Both the position numbers and the translations under genes were made by a program. From an uncultured Clostridium sp. (GTDB lineage: Bacteria; Bacillota; Clostridia; TANB77; CAG-508): a stretch of DNA of 48,799 nt. Below are positions 42,577-48,799 of this stretch, in pieces (within the stretch, counting starts at the first letter, position 1; each line of letters opens with the position of its first letter). The notes under the pieces were generated by a model. That model was not told the DNA's origin and did not search any database. It worked only from the letters and a program-made list of their open reading frames with translations. Location: positions 1 to 48,799 of the forward strand of contig CAMMLJ010000011.1 of the NCBI GenBank assembly GCA_946497695.1, written 5' to 3'.

Positions 42577-45054
42577 TCAATTCTTTTCTATTTTGCATAC
42601 AATAACTGTCATATCATCTTTGGGAATTCCATAATTATTGTCTATCGCTTCTGCTAAAATTATATCTGCCATCTTTTGAACATTTTCTGTTTCCATTTGC
42701 TCTAACAAATATTTAAGCCACAATTCTTTATTTTCATATTCTGCATTTGATTCAGCAATACCATCACTACACATTACTAGAATTTCGTTTTCTGATATAT
42801 CTCTATCTGAAATTTTTAATTCGATATTATTTAAAATTCCAGCTGGAAGTGTAATATTTTTTATAATGTCAACATGGCGTCTATCCTTTATATACGTAGG
42901 AGATGCTCCGTTTTTTATAAATTCGACATTACCTTCATATAGATCAAATATTGCTATATCTAATGTTGCATAAGAATCATCTTCTGCATTTAAGCACATA
43001 CTAGAATTTATCATATCTAATGATGTTTCTTTATTAAATCCAGATATAAGTAATCTTTTTAACATTTGTATTGCTATTTTACTACTTTTTCTTGCATTTG
43101 GTCCAGAACCCATTCCATCACTAATTGCAATTAATTGCTTTCCATCCTGTAATTTCATTTTTAAAGTAGTGTCGCCAGAAACTGGACTTCCTTCTTTAGT
43201 GGATTTTGCAAGCCCAATTTGTAATTTATATTTATTTTTACTTATATATTTAAAATAGCAAATATCATTTGCTTTTTGTATAGAGCAATCTACTAATTGA
43301 ACTTCAAATTCTTGCTTATAAAATTTATTAATTATTTGCTTAATTTTATCTGATTTGCATTCTTCTATTTCTAAATTTGTACTATTATAGTCTTCACAAG
43401 GTTTAGTATATATACCAATTTCTATCTTTCCATTTTGTTCTTTATTAATATTTAATTCTTTTACATCTATTCTCTTTTGTTCAAATAATTTTAATAATTC
43501 CTCTTTTTCATCTAATTCTTTACTGCTTTTTTTAGTTGTTATATCTTCTGCTAAGTTTGATATAGTTTTTGATATTCCATCTAATTGATTTACCATAGCT
43601 TCTTTATTCTCAACAATCTTTTTCTTCCATATAAAATTAATTTTACTAACTCTATATGAAGCATTTATTGCCTTTACCATTTTATCGATTTCATCCATTA
43701 ATTTATTACTTACTACTGAATCATCAAACCCTAAAATATAATTATTATGGTTTTCAAATATTTTTAATAATTCTTTCCTAGTAATTTCTGCTTTCTCTGT
43801 TAATAATTTAAATATATCATCAATTATTGGAGATTCATCATCTATTAAATCATCATATAAAACATTATCTTTTAAATCATTTATATTATTTTCTAATTCT
43901 GTTACAAATATTTCTTTATTTTTTGTATATTCCACTTCATTTTCTTCTAATATTGTTGCTGCTGCTTCTTTATATGTATTTGCCATTTCTGATATTGCAT
44001 CTGATACATTATTTAATTTATATACCATATCTTCTTTTTGCTCTAATCTATTATCTGGAGCTTTAGGCAAGTATTTTATATCACTTACAAAATCCTCTAT
44101 ATTAATTTTTAAATTTTTTGGCATTGCAAGCAATCCTATTGATGCAATTAATATCTCTTGTATCATTATTACAGAATGTGTATTTCCATTTGCTGCATAA
44201 CTTAATATAATATTTCCTAATAGAAATCCTATTATTACTCCTATTTTTCCAATTTTATTTAATAGGCCTGCTATCATTCCAGAAATTGCAAATGCTGCTA
44301 TTTGTACCGGATCCCCATTTTGAATTATTGCAATTACAACTCCTATTGTTACACCTGAAGTTGCTCCTACTAATATACCATTTTGCCATCCTAATATTAA
44401 TACTACTAATACACTTAGAATATTTCTTATTGAATATCCAAATATCGCTATATCCCTAAATGCAGATATTGCAATTGCAATTAATAGGCTTGTTCCTATT
44501 AGTTCTTCTATAGAAAATGCTTTCTTCGTTTTAGAATCTTTTATTACTGAAATTGAACTATTAAATATTTTATAAAAAATACACGAAATTATAGTAAATA
44601 ATATTGCAGATAATATGTCATATATTAATATAGGTCCAAATAATATTTGTACAATTTGAACTAATATGGTAGCTACAATTAAATGTGGCATTAGTCTTTT
44701 TTGTTCTGTATCTTCCTTTAATTTTGGCATTACAAAAATAGAAAGTGCCATAAATATTAAACTCGTTAATATATATGTAAGTAAACCAGATCCTCCAAAT
44801 CCTACAAATGTTCCTATACACGTTATTACATAAGGAATTAATATTGGTATATTATTTGCTGCGATTGCTGCAATTATTGAAATTGCAAATGGTGCCATAT
44901 TATTTCCAAATTTAACAGTAGACACCATAAAGGCTAATATATAAATTAATATTGCTTGTTTCGAAAAATTTTGCTTTATAAAATTTTCCTTTAAGTTTGT
45001 TTTATTTTTATTTTCTTCTACATAATCTGTATTAGCACTTATATTTTGAAACAT
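42577..45054 (-). CDS. spoIIE: stage II sporulation protein E (825 aa)
   Basis: A PP2C-type phosphatase that dephosphorylates SpoIIAA to activate sigma-F in the forespore, and binds FtsZ at the polar septum. Ten or so membrane helices at about 35-310, a central coiled region (about 330-560) and a C-terminal phosphatase domain with LIAISDGMGSGPNARKSS, MCSDGIAESN and PKDDMTVIV metal-binding motifs. Length matches the family (about 820-830). A TTTGTC element at 45117-45122 resembles a Spo0A box core but is weak evidence. It marks the organism as a spore former. Confidence 0.97.
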   Translation of the reverse strand: MFQNISANTDYVEENKNKTNLKENFIKQNFSKQAILIYILAFMVSTVKFGNNMAPFAISIIAAIAANNIPILIPYVITCIGTFVGFGGSGLLTYILTSLIFMALSIFVMPKLKEDTEQKRLMPHLIVATILVQIVQILFGPILIYDILSAILFTIISCIFYKIFNSSISVIKDSKTKKAFSIEELIGTSLLIAIAISAFRDIAIFGYSIRNILSVLVVLILGWQNGILVGATSGVTIGVVIAIIQNGDPVQIAAFAISGMIAGLLNKIGKIGVIIGFLLGNIILSYAANGNTHSVIMIQEILIASIGLLAMPKNLKINIEDFVSDIKYLPKAPDNRLEQKEDMVYKLNNVSDAISEMANTYKEAAATILEENEVEYTKNKEIFVTELENNINDLKDNVLYDDLIDDESPIIDDIFKLLTEKAEITRKELLKIFENHNNYILGFDDSVVSNKLMDEIDKMVKAINASYRVSKINFIWKKKIVENKEAMVNQLDGISKTISNLAEDITTKKSSKELDEKEELLKLFEQKRIDVKELNINKEQNGKIEIGIYTKPCEDYNSTNLEIEECKSDKIKQIINKFYKQEFEVQLVDCSIQKANDICYFKYISKNKYKLQIGLAKSTKEGSPVSGDTTLKMKLQDGKQLIAISDGMGSGPNARKSSKIAIQMLKRLLISGFNKETSLDMINSSMCLNAEDDSYATLDIAIFDLYEGNVEFIKNGASPTYIKDRRHVDIIKNITLPAGILNNIELKISDRDISENEILVMCSDGIAESNAEYENKELWLKYLLEQMETENVQKMADIILAEAIDNNYGIPKDDMTVIVCKIEKN

Positions 45055-45263
45055 CCTTTACCACCTCATAACTTCTTTAATATAGTTGATATTCTAATAT
45101 ATTGTATTAACTTTTTTTGTCATTTTAGGTAATGTATATTAAAAAAGTTTTTTACAATTTGTGATATATTTATTATCTATTTTGGCTTTTGTAATTATAA
45201 TCTCTATTTTACGATTCCTATTTTATTATATATCCGTAGAAATTACAATATTTTGTCTTAATT

Positions 45264-45307
45264 TAAAAATAAATTCCTATAAGATTTTATGGGAATTTAT
45301 TTTTTAT
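45264..45307 (-). terminator. terminator after yhaN
   Basis: On the - strand AAATAAATTCC...GGAATTTATTTTT around a loop; it lies in the 298-nt gap between yhaN and spoIIE, which otherwise only holds the spoIIE upstream region. Confidence 0.8.
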
Positions 45308-45352
45308 TGTCCGTTCGGGTTATATTTTTAATAACAAAAAACTACTTTTAAT

Positions 45353-47215
45353 TTACATGGTTATCAAATTATATTTGATACTTAAATAATCTAAAATATC
45401 TTTTTCTCTTTCTGTACATGAAAATATTATTATTTGATTATCATAGTTATCATTCAAATAATTTATTGTATTTATTAATCTATTCTTATCAAAAAATACA
45501 AAAGATTCATCCAAAAAGATTGGTAACGTTTCATTCGAAATTTCTTTTAAGATTGCCATCCTTAGAGAAAAATATAATTGGTCTACTGTTCCTTCACTTA
45601 ATAAACTTGCAGAAACATAATTACCATTTTCTACTTCTACCATAATATCGTTATCTGTAATTTTCATATTTTTATATTTTCCATTCGAAATATTTGATAT
45701 TGTTTGAGATAATTCTTTAGAAAATTTTGGTGTTACATTTTCTTTCATATTTTTATATGCTTTTTCTAAATATTCTTTTGCTATATATATTATTTCACTA
45801 TTATTTTTTAATTCATTATATTCTTCCATAGAATATTCTAGTTCTTCTTGTATATTTGCCAATCTATCTATTTTAGGAAATATATTTTGTTTATCTAATT
45901 CTAATTTATGTTCTTCTAATTCTTTTTCACTTATTTCTTTATTTAGTAAATTTATTTTTTCTTCAATTTCTTCATTATAAATTATTTGATTATAATTATA
46001 TGTATTTAAATTATTAATTATTAATTCTTTTTTTATTTTATTTTCTATTTCTTTTTCTAAATAATTTAATTCATTTATTTTTTCATTTTTATTTTCATTT
46101 AATAAATTAATTTCATTATTTATTTTTTCTAAATTAAAATTAAATTCTTTTTTTTCCTTTTTATAATTATTTTTTAATTTATTTTTTTTATATAAATAAA
46201 TTAATATTGGAATTATTAAAAAAATATAAATTAAATTAAATAATTTATTTTTTAATATTAAATTAATTAAAATAAAAATAATTAATAAAAATAATTCTAT
46301 AATAATATATTTATTTATTTTTATTTTTTTATAATTAATTTTATTTTTTGAATTATTTATTTTTTCTTTTTCTATTTCTAAATTTTTTATTTTTTTATTA
46401 TATTCTTCTATTATTTCTTTATTAATATTTATTTTATTTTTTTCTTCTAAATAAATATTTTTTATTTTTTTCAATTTATTAAAAAAATCTAAATTATTTT
46501 TTAATTCATTTATTTTATTCTTAATTAAATTATTTTCTTTTTCTATTTCATATTTTTCGTCTTCATATTTTTCTAATTCTTTTTTCTCATTTTTTAAATT
46601 ATTTATTTTATTTATTATTTTATTTATTGGTCTATCTTGGCTTCTTTCTGTTCCTATTTCTTCTAATTGTTTTTTATTTAATTTTTCCATACTTTTTTTA
46701 AAAGAAATATTATCATTTCCTGTTGTAGCTAAATTAGATAATTTTTGAATAATTAAATTTTGATTTACTTTATCTATTTTTATTTCATTTTGAATAATTT
46801 CTGTACTATTTACAAATAAATCTTCATCTACTTTTGTTTGTTCATAAAAAAATGGAATTTCTTTATTTTTTTCTACATTAAATAATGAGGTAATATCATC
46901 ACCAAAATTATTATATATTTTTAATTCTTTATTTTTAAAATTACGATAAATTTCATATTTATTATTATTGTCTAATTTATATTTTATTTTTCCAGAATAT
47001 TGTTCTGTATTCCATGGTGTATATTTTTCTAAATCAGATATATTTTTTCCTCTTTTATTTTTAGAAATTCCATACAGCATGCTATTTATAAATTTTAATA
47101 AAGTAGATTTTCCACTTTCGTTTTTTCCTATAATTATATTTATACCATCATTTAATTCTATATTTTTATTTGCTAATTTTCCAAAGCCATTTATTTGTAT
47201 TTTTTCTATTTTCAA
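45353..47215 (-). CDS. YhaN-like SMC-type AAA ATPase (620 aa)
   Basis: Rad50/SbcC-like ATPase thought to partner the YhaO nuclease. Walker A GKNESGKST (30-38) near the N-terminus, ABC signature LSEGTVDQ and Walker B PIFLDES near the C-terminus, with coiled coil between. Two hydrophobic segments (about 300-345, IIELFLLIIFILINLIL and YIFLIIPILIYLY) lie within the coil, suggesting membrane attachment as in B. subtilis YhaN. The middle DNA (about 46,000-46,620) is almost pure A/T and codes Lys/Asn/Glu/Ile/Leu. Start is TTG at 47215 with GGAGG 6-7 nt before it; no ATG fits. 10 nt after yhaO. Confidence 0.9.
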   Translation of the reverse strand: MKIEKIQINGFGKLANKNIELNDGINIIIGKNESGKSTLLKFINSMLYGISKNKRGKNISDLEKYTPWNTEQYSGKIKYKLDNNNKYEIYRNFKNKELKIYNNFGDDITSLFNVEKNKEIPFFYEQTKVDEDLFVNSTEIIQNEIKIDKVNQNLIIQKLSNLATTGNDNISFKKSMEKLNKKQLEEIGTERSQDRPINKIINKINNLKNEKKELEKYEDEKYEIEKENNLIKNKINELKNNLDFFNKLKKIKNIYLEEKNKININKEIIEEYNKKIKNLEIEKEKINNSKNKINYKKIKINKYIIIELFLLIIFILINLILKNKLFNLIYIFLIIPILIYLYKKNKLKNNYKKEKKEFNFNLEKINNEINLLNENKNEKINELNYLEKEIENKIKKELIINNLNTYNYNQIIYNEEIEEKINLLNKEISEKELEEHKLELDKQNIFPKIDRLANIQEELEYSMEEYNELKNNSEIIYIAKEYLEKAYKNMKENVTPKFSKELSQTISNISNGKYKNMKITDNDIMVEVENGNYVSASLLSEGTVDQLYFSLRMAILKEISNETLPIFLDESFVFFDKNRLINTINYLNDNYDNQIIIFSCTEREKDILDYLSIKYNLITM

Positions 47216-47225
47216 TTTTTTCCTC

Positions 47226-48293
47226 CTATGTGTTATTTAATGAATCCAATCCAATTTCTATTGCTTTTAAATATTTATTTATTTCTTCTTCATTATTTAA
47301 TTCTTTTATTTTTTCTAAAATTAAATCCACATATATTCCTTTTAAACTATTTTCATTTTTTATTTTTTCTAAATTATAATTTATTTTTGTTTTATCATTA
47401 ATTTTTAAAATATTATTTATTTGAATTAATTTATTTATCTCTAAAATATTTATTTCAAAATTTCTTTTTCCTATTAAAATTATTTTATAAAAATCATTTT
47501 TATTTAATTTTAATTCTTGTATTTTTTCTATTAATTCTTCTTTGGAATTAATTTTTGATATATCATATTTTATTTCTTTAAATTCTCTTTCATCAATTGG
47601 AATAAATTCTATATTTATTTCTTTATTTTTTATTTCTCCCGAAATAAAGCCATGTGCTCCTAGTTCGTCAAAACCAAAAGAAATTGGTGAACCTGGATAC
47701 ACAATTTTAGTATCAAATTTTGGTTTATGAATATGTCCTAATGCTACATAATCAAACATTAATAAATCTTTTGTTGATACTGGATTATATGCTTCATTTG
47801 ATTCTTTTGAGGCATCTAAATCTGCATGCATTATTAATATGTTATTTTTTTCATTATTTAAATTTAATTCATTTAAATTTATTCCTTTAGAATAAAAACT
47901 ACTAAATCCATAGCCATATATATCTGTATTATTTAATTCTATTTTTTCTAAATTATATTTAAATATATGTACATTATTGCTCCACTCGTATTTCATATAA
48001 TATGAATTTATTAAATATGGGTCGTGATTTCCTGGTGCAATATATATTTTTGTATTTGGTATTGTTTTAAATAAATTATTTATATATTCTATTGTACTTT
48101 GTTTTACATAGTCATTTTCGTATAAATCTCCAGATATAAATAAACATTCTATATTATTTTCTTGTATATATTCTATTATTTTCTTTAATATTTTTCTTTG
48201 TTCTAATCTTCTTATATCTGATAGTCCTTGTATTCTCCCCAAGCTTGTAAATGGGCTATCAAAATGCATATCTGCTATATGTACAAACTTCAT
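47226..48293 (-). CDS. YhaO-like DNA repair metallophosphoesterase (355 aa)
   Basis: SbcD/Mre11-like nuclease. Five phosphoesterase motifs: DMHFD (Asp8, His10), SGDLYEN, GNHDPY, MHADLD and LGHIHKP. I chose the ATG at 48293 (MKFVHIADMHF) with AGGAGG 6 nt upstream, not the ATG seven codons earlier. Operon with yhaN (10-nt gap). The C-terminal 130 residues are Asn/Lys/Ile-rich and helical, a capping or partner-binding region in this family. The promoter has operator-like dyads (48309-48320). Confidence 0.92.
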   Translation of the reverse strand: MKFVHIADMHFDSPFTSLGRIQGLSDIRRLEQRKILKKIIEYIQENNIECLFISGDLYENDYVKQSTIEYINNLFKTIPNTKIYIAPGNHDPYLINSYYMKYEWSNNVHIFKYNLEKIELNNTDIYGYGFSSFYSKGINLNELNLNNEKNNILIMHADLDASKESNEAYNPVSTKDLLMFDYVALGHIHKPKFDTKIVYPGSPISFGFDELGAHGFISGEIKNKEINIEFIPIDEREFKEIKYDISKINSKEELIEKIQELKLNKNDFYKIILIGKRNFEINILEINKLIQINNILKINDKTKINYNLEKIKNENSLKGIYVDLILEKIKELNNEEEINKYLKAIEIGLDSLNNT

Positions 48294-48308
48294 TGCTTCC
48301 TCCTTTGT

Positions 48309-48354
48309 AAACATCTGTTTTAGATACTATATCACAAATACTTGTTTGTGTAAA
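48309..48354 (-). promoter_or_regulatory. promoter of yhaO-yhaN with operator-like dyads
   Basis: On the - strand TTTACA (48349-48354), 17-nt spacer, TATAGT (48326-48331). The spacer holds CACAAA...TTTGTG (48333-48350). Just after the -10 lies AAACATCTGTTT (48309-48320), a dyad sharing 9 of 12 positions with the Gram-positive LexA box GAACATATGTTC. LexA control is an inference. Confidence 0.5.
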
Positions 48355-48418
48355 TTATATTTTTAATTTTTGTTGCCTACTTTTTACTAATTATATTAAA
48401 ATATATTTGGTGATTTAA

Positions 48419-48727
48419 ATGAGTTCAATTCTTGATGAAGATTTACTTTATTTAATTTATTCTATAGTAGAAGAAATTCCTAAAGGTAAAGTTGCAACAT
48501 ATGGGCAAATTGCAAAATTGGCAGGTATTCCTAGGAATGCCAGACTAGTTGGAAAGGCATTAAAATATTCTGCACTATATGGGGATTTTCCTTGCCACAG
48601 AGTTGTAAATTATAATGGTAGATTAGTTCCCGGGTGGAATGAACAAATTGTATTATTACAAAAAGAAGGAATTACTTTTAAAGATAATTTACATGTTGAC
48701 TTAAAAAAACATTTATGGGATATGTAA
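48419..48727 (+). CDS. MGMT-family alkyltransferase-like protein, single domain (102 aa)
   Basis: Only the DNA-binding, C-terminal half of O6-alkylguanine transferases: helix-turn-helix KGKVATYGQIAKLAG, the arginine-finger helix NARLVGKAL, and the active-site PCHRVV (Cys59). Single-domain alkyltransferase-like proteins usually have Trp in place of Cys; here the Cys is kept, so it may be either a minimal transferase or an ATL-type damage sensor. ATG at 48419 is preceded by TTTGGTGA. Divergent from the yhaO/yhaN repair operon. Ends with its own terminator. Confidence 0.88.
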   Translation: MSSILDEDLLYLIYSIVEEIPKGKVATYGQIAKLAGIPRNARLVGKALKYSALYGDFPCHRVVNYNGRLVPGWNEQIVLLQKEGITFKDNLHVDLKKHLWDM

Positions 48728-48752
48728 TTTTGTATATTATCTACAGAACAAA

Positions 48753-48799
48753 TGTGAACTTCGTTCACACTGGCACTAATTTTTAATTAGTGCCTTTTT
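48753..48799 (+). terminator. tandem hairpins, the second a terminator, after the MGMT-like gene
   Basis: First TGTGAAC-TTC-GTTCACA (48753-48769), then GGCACTAA / TTAGTGCC (48772-48794) followed by five T residues at the window edge. Confidence 0.88.

Noticed and set aside
1..48799. tRNA, rRNA, known riboswitches and phage or integrase genes.
   Set aside because: I saw no GTTCRA-type T-loop with a clover-leaf, no rRNA segments, no recognised riboswitch cores and no integrase or structural phage proteins.

Overview
The window is very AT-rich DNA with dense genes, strong Shine-Dalgarno sites (AGGAGG type) and sigma-A promoters. It carries sporulation genes (spoIIE, two CotF-like coat proteins, a small-protein cluster of clostridial type), a Clostridia-type elongasome operon (DUF4321-radC-mreB-mreC-mreD-pbp2-minC) and a MecA-like adaptor. 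This points to a Gram-positive, endospore-forming member of the Clostridia, probably an uncultured gut-type lineage. Genus cannot be told from the sequence. I found no rRNA, tRNA, CRISPR array, prophage or intact transposase.

Layout. 1-3.4 kb: a cut-off membrane-anchored Fn3-like surface protein (-), preceded by a possibly phase-variable small ORF built around a (CA)10 tract, and a divergent anchored protein (+). 3.5-7.3 kb: ZIP metal transporter, prfA, M18 aminopeptidase. 7.3-15.8 kb: a two-gene operon for giant secreted, membrane-anchored adhesins (1601 and 1229 aa), the second with a possible thioester domain. 16.1-16.9 kb: three overlapping or closely spaced small genes (+). 17.1-23.2 kb: the cell-elongation operon. 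23.5-26.8 kb: MecA-like adaptor, M23 peptidase, two coat proteins, a 5'-nucleotidase. 26.9-30.2 kb: pcrA/uvrD helicase interrupted by a 360-aa intein with a GIY-YIG-like endonuclease region. 30.4-36.4 kb: two-component system, AI-2E family transporter, exonuclease III, G5/3D cell-wall protein. 36.6-42.4 kb: lemA, htpX, tatD, acpS, an unrecognised anchored protein and a WG-repeat protein. 42.5-48.8 kb: spoIIE, the yhaO/yhaN nuclease-ATPase pair and an alkyltransferase-like protein.

Many genes serve the cell envelope: shape (mre/pbp2), peptidoglycan turnover (M23, 3D), adhesion (Fn3, TED/SdrD-like proteins) and membrane protein quality control (htpX, lemA). A second group serves DNA maintenance (pcrA, radC, xth, yhaO/yhaN, tatD, MGMT-like).

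The most interesting signals are the GIY-YIG-like intein at the helicase motif III of PcrA; the CA-repeat locus upstream of the Fn3 protein; a dispersed REP-like hairpin family (core GGGGACGTTC, ends AGGGATTT/AAATCCCT) that abuts or supplies stop codons and terminators and flanks the 5'-nucleotidase gene as an inverted pair; and the adhesin operon with non-canonical sorting tails.
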